The notes below the pieces were generated by a model that was not told the origin of the DNA, made no database searches, and saw only the letters and a program-made list of their open reading frames with translations. The position numbers and the translations under genes were made by a program. Positions 42,851 through 52,626 of a DNA stretch of 62,882 nucleotides are shown here, one piece after another. Source of the DNA: Fomitopsis serialis (lineage: Eukaryota; Basidiomycota; Agaricomycetes; Polyporales; Fomitopsidaceae); the NCBI RefSeq assembly GCF_022376445.1, contig NW_025955183.1:1-62882 (forward strand), written 5' to 3'. Numbering within the stretch: the first letter of the stretch is position 1; every line of letters begins with the position of its first letter.

Positions 42851-43497
42851 GTACCATATGGCAGGTACAGCAACATCACGCTGCCGTGTGGTGTGTCGGC
42901 ATTCGGGCACTCACCCGGAGATTCCAACATTGGCAACAATGAATGTGGACTGTAGCTGAGGAGGCGAATGATTCCCTGGCAGTTTCCCATCAACGTGCAC
43001 CGCGGGGGCTACACCCTTCGTCGAGGTAGGCTCGCCAAGCTCTATTTGGCACCCAGTATGTTCATAAATGTCTGGCACTTCCAATATGTACCGGGTCTGC
43101 GCTGGGTCTGCGAGACTGAAAGCACGGCCCGCGCGCGGGATCTTGATCCGATCATCGGGCTGAGCAACAATCTCATGCCGTGAGACACTGGATCGCGCGC
43201 GACGTTTCCTGAGCCACTAGGATCGTAAATGACCGCCGGTGAGATGCAGGTCGAATTTCGAGGGAATCGCTTTCCCTGATGTACCAAAACAGGGGTTCCG
43301 TGCCCCACATCATCCCAAGCAATCTCAGAACGCTAAGTTCTTTTATCGGTACGCAAAAAAAATACCTGTCAAACCTGACAATATGCGATGTGGTCAAACT
43401 GTCGGGCACGAGGTGACGGAGGTCAGTCTCTATCTTATTTAAATACTGCGCCTTCGCGGGAGAGTTGTCCCGCTTGCACAGCTGTTCCACGCTCAGC
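42851..43497. other. Upstream region of Hsp70-like gene 1
   Basis: No gene is supported. Short open frames on both strands have no domain. The last 60 bases before the ATG at 43498 resemble those before 52151 in copy 2. Confidence 0.4.
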
Positions 43498-45973
43498 ATG
43501 CCCCGTGGAGAACCATACCTCGGGACGACTCGCAAGCTGGTGTTGGCCATAGACGTTGGGACGACATACAGCGGTGTTTCATTCTGTATCCTAGACCCTG
43601 GAGAGGTGCCAAAAGTTCTGAGTGTTACCAGGTGTGCCTCTCACAACAATGATCGCAATGCCCTGATCTTTGATGCCTTCCAGATTTCCCGGTCAGGAAG
43701 GCGAGAACAGGTCCAGAGACACGAAGATACCTTCCGTGCTTTATTACGACGAGAACGGCGAAGTGAAAGCCATTGGAGCTGAAGCCACATCGGACGCTAC
43801 CGACAGTGAGGCTGAAGGGGAACAATGGACCCGCGTGGAATGGTACGACATCTCCACTTGTCCCGGGAAGCGTTCTCAACCTTTGCACGTAGGTTCAAAC
43901 TACGTCTTCGCCCGAGCGGCAAGCAGGCGAGGGGCGAGCGATTGCCGAAGATTTGGATCGACAAGTCTGTCGTCGAGATCTTCGCCGATTACTTGCGATA
44001 CCTCTACAGATGCGCGACGGACTTCATCTCCGAGTCACACCCCCTCGGAAGGGAGGTTCTGGAGTCTGGGACTAGCATCGAGTTTGTTCTGAGTCACCCA
44101 AACGGATGGGAAGGCAGCCAGCAGACCAAGATGAGACGCGCAGCAATCATGGCCGGCTTGATACCAGACACCGAAGCCGGACGCGCTAGGGTCCATTTTG
44201 TTACTGAGGGAGAAGCCAGCCTTCACTTCTGCATCGTCAATGGACTAGCAGGAGATGTCATCAAGGTTCATTCAATGCTCATCCGCCGTGTCTTGCTAAT
44301 GAATCCCCCAAAAGGGAGGTAACCATATAATGATTGTTGATGCGGGCGGAGGTACCATTGATGTCAGCACCTACAAAATCATGGCAACATCCCCCATGAG
44401 TGTGGTTGAAAGTTCCGCTACAGACTGTAAGTATCACAGTGTCCGTTACAGGCGATGACAGCCTTGAGACAGCAGTGTTCTGTCCAGGTGTCCTACAAGG
44501 GTCTACCTTTGTGAATGTACGAGCGCGCGCACTGTTTGAAGGTAAGGCTTGTGCCATGTTTCGTCCAGTTATTGTGTTGTATTCTAATCCACCGAGATAT
44601 AGCAAAGCTGGAAGGATCCCGTTTTGCCAGCGAGGAACATTTTAAATCGATGGTAGATTGCTTTGAGACCAAAGCGAAACCAACCTTCAGAGATCCTTCG
44701 AAGTCGGCATACATCAAGTTCGGGGCTTCTTGTGACTTTGAAGATAAATATCACATCAAGCGAGGCGCCATATCGCTAAAGGGGTATGTATTGATCGCCT
44801 AGTAACGAGTGTGCATTGCACTGATCAGTGACCTAAACATCTGCGTATGCAGTGATGAGATAGCTGAGCTATTCAGGCCGTCTATCGAGGCCATACAACA
44901 AGCTATCGAAGACCAACGTGATCGCACCAAAGATGGTATAACAGTGAGTGATTCTTACTATGCGTTGATTACCCAAAAAAAGACTTCCACTCGCTGCGTA
45001 GATGATCATGCTTGTGGGAGGGTTTGCAAGCAGTCCGTTCCTCCGTTCTAGGCTCCAGGAATACGCACGAACCGAGGGCTTGGCGCTGTTTTGCCCGGAG
45101 ACACAGACGTAAGTATCCTCCACAACCAATGTCGTGATGCGTTCATAATCAACAAATACTCAAGGTCCAAGGCAGTCGCGGAAGGCGCGCTCTGGTTCCA
45201 CCTCGATAACTTTGTTTCAGCTCGGATTGCGAAGCATGCCTACGGAACCAAAGCCAGCGTAGCATTCGACGCATCACTACCTGACCATACAAAGCGCAAA
45301 GCGAATACGTTCTTATCCGCCGACGGGAGACCTGCACTTGCGGGCGTATTCTCAGAGATCATTCCTCGTGTAATACGGAGCATTGCTTCGATTATCAATT
45401 ATGATGTTAATGCTCACGTCGTGCTGAACCATTCTAGGGTCGATTAGTGGAAGAAGAGAGGGAATTTTGTGTTCCCTTACTTCGAAAATCACATTTCCGG
45501 TTGAAAGGAATTCAATCAACAATTCTAGCATACAAAGGGTTAAAGGAGATCCATGAGTGGATTGACGAGGAACCAGGTGTGCTTGCCTCTGGAATCAGCC
45601 TTCCGTGTCACGCTACTCACTGACGACCTGTAGCTATGTTCTCTACGCTCTGTACTGTACACGCGAAAGTCAGTCCAGAGTCGTTCGAACAGGCCGTTGG
45701 CAAACTCGGCGAATACTTCATGAAAGATTATCATGTCGTCATGCTCTTCGGTCTCACAGAGCTCAAAGCTCAGCTCAGCTGGAACGAGAATGTGCGTAGA
45801 AAATACTGTGTTGGTAAACCATCGCTGATGTCATCGTATCGCGCAGGGACAAGAGAAGAGGTACGTGCATAATGATAGAGAAGTAGAGAACTCGCTGCCG
45901 ATAGGACTACTGCAGAAGTCCGGTGACACTGGTGTTCAACGAGGACGAGGTTGGCGCTGTTGATGACGACTAG
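43498..45973 (+). CDS. Hsp70-like ATPase, copy 1
   Basis: This is a diverged Hsp70-family protein of the kind widely expanded in Agaricomycetes. It starts MPRGEPYLGTTRKLVLAIDVGTT, the phosphate-1 loop of the actin-like ATPase fold. Exon 2 has FPGQEGENRSRDTKIPSVLYYDE. The middle has DKSVVEIFADYLRYLY, FVLSHPNGW and TEGEASLHFCIVNGL. The phosphate-2 loop IMIVDAGGGTIDVSTYK is near 44330-44385. Later exons show VLQGSTFVNVRAR, an adenosine-loop-like MLVGGFASSPFLRSRLQEY near 45008-45060, and SKAVAEGALWFHL. Introns of 45-60 bp separate about ten exons; the stop follows GAVDDD at 45971-45973. No C-terminal peptide-binding domain of canonical Hsp70 is seen. No clear break was found, so this copy may be functional, probably a cytosolic ATPase of unknown client. 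Confidence 0.8.
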
Positions 45974-46680
45974 TATGCGCAGAGAGGATATTCGTTGTCG
46001 TGTCGTCCCCATTCATGTTCAAGAGCTCATATACATAACGTAGATCTTGGAGTTATCAACTCGGCCATCTAACCGAGGACTGGGCTTCAATATTCAATGA
46101 TCGCTCAAGTTATGCGGCCAGAGGTACGTCACTAATCTGTTTCTCTTTACAGTTGCACAGTATCTAAACACTCAACGACGTTGCGTGGAAACACTTGAGA
46201 TACACTTGCCGAGGACATCTGCGTGGGCCAGTGACGGAATGTACTGTGACAGTGACACGTAGCGCGCCCCCTCGGTGACACTGAGGTGTCAGTAAGTGCT
46301 TATGTACTAATAAGGAAGAAGCTCAATATCAATAATCGTCGGTCACTCTGCTCGAGATCGTCAAAACGAACGGTGCGGACAGTATCTTCAGGCATTTGAG
46401 TGAAAGGGACTCCTATGAGGACATATCGAAAATGGAAAGTACGCCCCTATGGGTGCGGACCGCACTACCCGGCGTTACAGACCTGTCACACGGGTGTGCA
46501 GGTCGTCCTCTCGTCGTCGCCGTCGCCGTCGCCATCGTCGTCGCCGCCGCCGTCTCGTCGTAGCCATATATATGTAGTCTCATCGTCGCCGTCCCAACCG
46601 AGTGCTACCAAGATGCGGGGCCGAATCCGTGCTACAGGAGGACAGCAGTAGGACTCATCCACGGTTCGTTACCTCTCCTC
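45974..46680. other. Intergenic region with a trinucleotide microsatellite
   Basis: No gene is supported. A run of TCG/CCG/CCA triplets, mostly GTCGCC and TCGTCG, covers 46503-46565. From about 46590 the sequence matches 4470-4560, downstream of gene A, marking the edge of the duplicated block. Confidence 0.5.
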
Positions 46681-47682
46681 TCACTCTGTATCATCGACCA
46701 AACCCAGGTCATCAACAATCGTGTCTAGGATCACCTGCGGCTTGACGAGCGTTTTGACTTCAAGGCGTCCTCTCGATCCGCTGCGGTTGTCTCTCTCCGT
46801 GCGACGAAGCCCTAGTGTCAACGCACATATGACGGGCCTTCCGACTCTGTCTTGACGCTTCCGCCGAGGTGCGTGTTCGTCGACCATCACTTCTGGTCGG
46901 AAGGGCTTCTTCTGTTCCTCTACGAACACCTCGTACTCGCTCCCAGCCACGTCTTCTCCTACCATCCTACGCAATTGCATGGCGGCCTTCACAATGATCT
47001 CGAAGTTTCCCCGTAGGTCGCTCTCGTCCCAAGACGTCACTCGAGAGGCTGTCAAAATTGTTGTTGCATCCTCCATCAGACATTGCACGTGCCATGTCTC
47101 CTGGTCCTTGGCCGCCGTCGAGCTAGACGTGGCATATTTGCGGGTCAGAGTACGCCAGCGACCAGCCACAGCTTGTGGCTCTGCAGTCGTTGTGAGCGTC
47201 GTCCTTCATACAAAGGCCGGATTCGTAGGCTTACCTGATTGAAGCATGCGATTGTAGATGGAGCTGATGACTTGGTTGGCGCTGCTACTAGAGGACGACG
47301 GAGTCCAAGACGATATAACCCCGGCAACATACGTTGTGACTGTGGTCTGAAGAGTCATCTCCAGGGTGATCCGGTCGTCCTCCCGAGGCGGAAAGGCATG
47401 AAGCAATCCTGCCATCGTAGGTCTCGTTAACACGTTCATCCGCTCCATGACTGCCGCATCGGCCTCGCCACCTCTGAGGCGACATCCCTCTGCTGTCCGT
47501 TTGACTGCTTGGTATATCTCTGCATCCAGTGCACGAACGGCTTGAACAATGTCGCTCTCAGCGATATTGTCTGGGGATGCGAGGAAGCTTCGCGCCTCTG
47601 CCAGCTCCTGTTGCCGTGTCTCCGCAAGTGTCCTCCACTTGTGGCATTCTTTCGTGATATGTGCTTCTCTTTGACGTGACTC
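46681..47682 (-). pseudogene. Host coiled-coil gene B, C-terminal part
   Basis: This is the paralog of gene A. Its sequence is continuous over the copia insertion point of gene A, reading LLHAFPPREDDRITLEMTLQTTVTTYVAGVISSW. Upstream are RTLAETRQQELAEARSFL, SDIVQAVRALDAEIYQAVKRTAEGCRLRGGEA and VMERMNVL. The C-terminal half matches gene A closely (FVEEQKKPFRPEVMVDEHAPRRK through VILDTIVDDLGLVDDTE, stop at 46681). One intron is likely near 47170-47235 (GTAAGCC). The frame is broken at 47682 by the second 7-bp-TSD element; the N-terminal part continues at 51002. Confidence 0.75.
47676..47682 (+). repeat. Left 7-bp TSD (GTGACTC) of element copy 2
   Basis: GTGACTC recurs exactly at 50995-51001. 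Joining the flanks restores a gene-B coding frame reading into ESRQREAHITKEC. Confidence 0.85.
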
Positions 47683-50600
47683 CAGGCCATATAGGCATAT
47701 GTTTGTATAAAATCCCTGTAGTTAGCACAGAGTCATCATACATAAATGCCTGTACTTACTGTGGCTTGTTCTCATACATGAGCTGCCACTCGCTCATGTA
47801 TGAGCGAGGCGCCGTCGGTCGTTACCCGTTATAGCAGCCACCCCGGGGCAGCCCGGTCCCTTTCGCCCGCCGTCAGGGCGGTACCGATGCGTACCCCATA
47901 TGGACGCACATCGGGGTCAGCGCATCTGAGATCACATACGATCTTGGATCCCCTGCGCCGCCCTGCCCGCTGCGTGGCGCCAATCTCGGCCAAGCCCGGA
48001 AGCCCGCAACGAGCCGAGCGCTTCCGCCTGCTGTTTGCGACCTTCACCATCCCGCTCCCGGTCACCGACGTCGTTAGAGCATAGCGCGTACGACGACAGC
48101 GAGCATGCAGGGCCAATGTCCTGGATGCAGACACAGCCGACGAACGGACGGCGGGTGTGGTAGCGAAGGGCTGGCATTAAGGTGAGCAAATGCCATACGA
48201 GCGAGCGAGCTGACTGTAGCTACAGGACGCAGCAACGTGCAGCACGACGCACGCGTCGACCGCGAGCGCGCAGGGCTAATGCCCCGCGTGCAAACACAGT
48301 CAACGGGCCGGCGCGAGGGTGGGCGGGCAGGCGGACAGGCGGGCAGACGGTCGGGCAGACAGTCGGGCGGGCAGACGGTCGGATATACGATCAGACGGGT
48401 GAGCAAGCGGACAGGTATGAGAACAAGCAGACGGTCAAGCGGGCAGGCGACAGCACCTGCCCACTGCGAGCGCGCTGGGCGAATGCCCAGCACGCAGACG
48501 CAGCCGACAAATGCAAACGCAGGCGCGCAAGCAGGCACACGAGCGGATGTAGAGCAGGAGGATGGACGGATTAGTGGGCGGGCGGACGAGCGGCAGGTGA
48601 ACGAGCGGGCGGACGGACGGACGAGCGGGTGGGCGGGCGGATGGACGGGCAGGCGGATGGACGGGCAGGCGGATGGACGGGCAGGCGGATGGACGAGCGG
48701 CGGGTGGACGAGCAGCGGGTGGACGAGCAGCGGGTGGACGAGCAGCGGGTGGACGAGCGGGCGAGCAGACGGATCCGTTGACAAGCAGACAATTGGGCGA
48801 GCGGGTGGGTAGACAGACGAGCAGGTGAGGGGGAAAGTGGGAGGGCGAGCGAGCCTCGAGAGGACAAGAGGGCGAGCGAGCCTCGAGAGGACAAGCGGAC
48901 GAGAGGGCGAGAGGGCAAGCAGGCGGACGAGCAACACACGCACAGCGACCGCGAGCGTGCAGGGCAAATGCCCCGCACGTAAACACGGCCAACGAACGGA
49001 AGGCGGGCGCGTGAGCGATAAGTGACCGCAACGGTGGGCAGGGCCGGGGCGCGCAACGCACACCAACTGCGCCGGGCGACTGCCCTACTGCCCCTGCACG
49101 CAGATACGGCCGAGATGTCGGTACATAGAGACCTTGTCATGGTAGTAATAACATATTCTATACATATACAGCAACCACCGCGGTCAATCTGCCCAAGTCG
49201 ACGATTCACGGATCGCAACTCAAAGAACCAGTACACTAATAGTGTAGATAGACAACCCTACCGAATACGAGAATAGCTTGTGTGTTATACTGCAACCCCA
49301 TCTGTTGTATTCCTTCAGTCTATGTAACTAGACATACATCTATTCACTATTGTAGCATTGAAGACATGCACACATACTGCGAAAACGACCGGAACACGAG
49401 TCGCAGATATGTTGCAGGCCTAAGTAGGACCTTTAAACGCGTTGTGATTGGCCAGGAGCAGCCCGAGCACATCGGGGTTGCCAAATCTGGTGAGACGACA
49501 AATAGACACAAACGTTGAGTTTACGGGCGCCCGCAAGGCTCACGTCACTTCCGTGTGCTACTGTAACTCTACCACTCTCCTTTCATGCTCAACTCTGCAC
49601 GGAAGACAACATTGAGACTCCGAGACACACTCGGGGTGAAGTCAGGCAGGTAAGCTTGCCTGGGCCATCTAAGCACGCACTAATCTATCACCCACCCCAG
49701 ACCGAGCCTCTCGTCAACGTGAATGTCAGACGGCGCGTCGACAAGCGCGTCGAATGGCGCATCGACGAGCATGTCGAATGGCATGTCGACCGGTAGGGAC
49801 GGTGTGTCGGCGGGTACGAGGGGATGTGCTCGCTCGGGCAGAACCTGACGGAGGCAGAGCCGCAAACACGATCAACGAGGTCGACGCGGCCTGGAACAAC
49901 ACGATTGACCTTCCCCGAGTTCCTCACGACGATGGCACGCAAAGTGTGTGACACGGAAAGCGAGGAGAAGACCAAGCAGGTCTTCGACAAGGACGGCAGT
50001 GGCTCCATCTCCGCCATGGAGCTCGGCCACGTCATGACCAACCGCGGTGAGTGCGCTCGTCTGCGTGGAGAGTCGGCGCCGGTGCTGCTCGTGCGGGTGG
50101 TGCGCAGGCGAGAAGCTGTCGGACAACAAGGTCGACGAGATGATCCGCGAGGCGGATCTCAATGGTGACGGTCGAATCAATAATGGCGGTGCGTCTTTCG
50201 CCGTTCAGTGCCCGTTGCTTCTCTAACATCCATGCCATCCTCCTGGCATCCGCAGAGCCTGTGAAGGTACGCTCACTACCTCATCGTCTGCATTGCCACC
50301 AAGCTGATCCATACAGTGCAGTACTTGGGAGACTACTGAGGAAGCACAAGACCGGGCCGAGACATCATGGATCCGTGCATAGTGCCACTGCGGGGGCTAC
50401 TCCATCCGTGCAGTGTTAAGAAGTATACGACTGCTGCATCGATCAGAGCCTGATCATGTGTCGGGACCTTGAACATACGAAATTGGTATGGCTGCTGCTT
50501 TATGTTCGTGTAAGGACTTGATGTAGTAGTAGTAATTGGCATCGCAAAGATCAAAGTAGAATTCTGAAATGTATATTGTGCAGTGTGACATATGTAGTGT

Positions 50601-50994
50601 GTATGTCATGGCGCACGACATACACGATATGACTATTCGGGCACCGTGCAAACGAGTCGCGGCTATATATGGAGCTGTACCTAGCCCTAGACCATGTCAG
50701 ATCGAGCTGATCGCATATCGTGATTGCAATCGCATTCGCCCGATGACAGGACCCAAAGTGGAGGAACGCGCAACAGCACCTACTATTTTGGGTAGGGGCC
50801 GCCGCCGCGAGCTCTCCCCAGCGCCAGGTGACCTGGGCTATCCTTAAAGGGCAGTTGCCCAATCGGGTAGGCGCGCCTGCTGCAGTGATTACAGCGCCTT
50901 TATACATGAAGGCTCGCTGTAAGCTCTGGAGTTTATGTATGACCCATTTGTGCTAAGCACAAGGATTAATACATGAGTCTGCCAGCATCTGGTG
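47683..50994. mobile_element. Non-autonomous DNA transposon with 7-bp TSD, copy 2, carrying a calmodulin fragment
   Basis: This 3,312-bp element has the same ends as copy 1 (CAGGCCATATAGGCAT ... CCAGCATCTGGTG) and a perfect 7-bp TSD GTGACTC. Shared interior parts with copy 1 include the block near 47800-48060, AT-rich DNA with ATGTTGCAGGCCTAAGTAGG (49408 and the matching 38381), and the right 400 bp. Minisatellite DNA of GGCGGATGGACGGGCA and GAGCAGCGGGTGGAC units (48590-48770) has grown relative to copy 1. At 49868-50270 it carries a calmodulin gene fragment where copy 1 has unrelated DNA, so the captured part is exchangeable. No transposase was found. Confidence 0.85.
49868..50270 (+). pseudogene. 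Captured calmodulin gene fragment (three partial exons)
   Basis: Translation shows TINEVDA, then a frame-shifted TIDLPRV stretch, [36 protein letters not shown], an intron from 50045 (GTGAGT) to about 50108, [22 protein letters not shown], and after a second intron EPVKV. This is the EF-hand 2 to EF-hand 4 part of calmodulin in order. EF-hand loop 3 ([12 protein letters not shown]) and loop 4 ([11 protein letters not shown]) are recognisable. Retained introns show capture from genomic DNA, not from mRNA. Frame changes and loss of both ends make it non-functional as calmodulin. Family identification is firm; that the transposon captured it is inferred from its position inside one copy only. 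Confidence 0.85.
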
Positions 50995-51001
50995 GTGACT
51001 C
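50995..51001 (+). repeat. Right 7-bp TSD (GTGACTC) of element copy 2
   Basis: Exact copy of 47676-47682; gene-B sequence resumes directly after it. Confidence 0.85.
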
Positions 51002-51534
51002 CTCCAGCTATGCATGACTTGTGAGTACATCTGTCATTCAGTCCCATACGTACTTACCTCCTGCCTTGTCTCGGCCTCTCTGGCCATCAGGTGCTGTTGT
51101 TCTTCGTAATATCCGCGTATGTCCATGTCGCGAGATTGCAACTGACCCTGCAATTCTTGAACCGTCGCCGTCAGGTGATCACGCTCATACATTGAAACAT
51201 CATGTTGATGAGCCGAGCGTGGATTACATGCCACATTGGCATATGTCACCTCGGGTCGGCAGATGTTTGCACGACTATTGGGCTTTTGAAGTGATCCATT
51301 AGCCTTCCTGCGTGGAGTCATGATTGTTGCCAATACCTGTGTATGCGGATGAGGATGAGGGGCTACCGGTGCTTGTGGAATATCCACTTCATAGCTCTGC
51401 TCAACACGGTAGTGCCTTCGGTTTGGCACTACTGTCGGGGACGCGTATGGGGGCCGTCCCAACCAGTACTTGGCCTTGTCCAACTGAACGCCGGTAAGTG
51501 TGGACAGCATATTCAGATCGTGGTTACTTACCAT
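51002..51534 (-). pseudogene. Host coiled-coil gene B, N-terminal part
   Basis: Translation includes LDKAKYWLGRPPYASP, a Pro/His-rich stretch, VLATIMTPRRKANGS, and a coiled coil from YERDHLTATVQELQGQLQSR to REAETRQEVS. It ends at a GTAAGTACG donor near 51052. The ATG at 51534 is immediately followed by GTAAGT and an acceptor near 51482, so the true first exon may be a few codons or just the ATG, as in gene A. The gene is interrupted by the transposon at 51001. It is divergent from Hsp70-like gene 2. Confidence 0.6.
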
Positions 51535-52150
51535 ATCGTCAGCGGGGCACGGTTCGTGTGCTCTGAGGCGGCGATGCCCAGCTATCCATCCACTAGACTT
51601 ACTCGCTGATATGGCAACTCGCTGTGGCTTGCATGAGATATGGAGGTTGACTCGTTATGATCTATGGCTAGTCAGGTGTCTATCCCTGCTGACCCGAGCA
51701 GAATTCCAGGAGACAGCCATATCTCAAGAGGTGTCTGTTCTGCGGTAAATGGCAGAGTTTTGGCAAGCAAAGCATCTGTCTAGCTTATCGAGGTCGGCTC
51801 GTGATGAGATATGGCGCGCGGCGTGTGGAGGGGTAACACGCGCAGGTACACGAGTTACTCTTATCCTTGGTTCAGGTAGGCCCACCTCTAGTTGTGATTG
51901 TCCGTCTATTTTCATGACGGACAGGACATATTGAACGACATGTCCGGCGGCAAGTCTACGTAACAGTGACAGTGCACGAGGTCGAGATGCCTCTGCAGAT
52001 GCTGATACAGAAGCTTTTCGAGTCACCCGATGCGTAGGCCATCGAACCTTCAGTCCCGTCCGAGACGTTCTTCCAGCATGCTCACACTTAAACCGCAGCG
52101 TCGCTGCGACAGAAGGTTGTGTGGTTAATCTCAGTCACCCCTCGCCCATC
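51535..52150. promoter_or_regulatory. Divergent intergenic region of gene pair 2
   Basis: The 616 bp between the coiled-coil gene B start and the Hsp70-like gene 2 start contain three spaced copies of a GAGATATGG / CATATCTCA-type motif (about 51638, 51718 and 51805). No gene is supported. In pair 1 the same region was enlarged by two transposons. Confidence 0.45.
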
Positions 52151-52618
52151 ATGCCCCATGGGGATGTATACCTTGGCACGACTCGCAAACTAGTGCTAGC
52201 CATAGATGTGGGGACGACTTACAGCGGGGTCTCATTCTGCGTCTTGGATCCTGGGAAGGTCCCTGAAGTTCACAGTGTTATCAGGTGAGTGAAGTTTCAA
52301 CCCGTCGCATTGGCCGCTGTAGTGATGGACTCTTCATGCAGGTACCCCGGACAAGAAGGCGAGAACAAGGCCAGGGACACGAAGATTCCGTCTGTCCTGT
52401 ACTACGATGAGGATGGCGAGGTCCGTGCCGCCGGCGCCGAGGCTGTATCGGATGGTACACTGCTTGAAGCAGAGGAACAAGAATGGAATCGCGCTGAATG
52501 GTATGACACGAGTCCTTGCTTTCAGCTCAAATTCAGTGGGCTGAACACCCTGCGTAGGTTCAAACTACGTCTCTGCCCGGAGGGCATGCAAGCAAAGGGC
52601 GAGCGATTGCCAAAGATA

Positions 52619-52626
52619 TGTATCGA
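52619..52626 (+). repeat. Left 8-bp hAT TSD (TGTATCGA)
   Basis: TGTATCGA recurs exactly at 54408-54415. Removing the element restores the codons matching GAAGATTTGGATCGACAAG of copy 1. Confidence 0.88.

Noticed and set aside
48074..49236. Overlapping long minus-strand ORFs (up to 330 codons)
   Set aside because: Same minisatellite effect in element copy 2; no conserved sequence between the two copies at the protein level.
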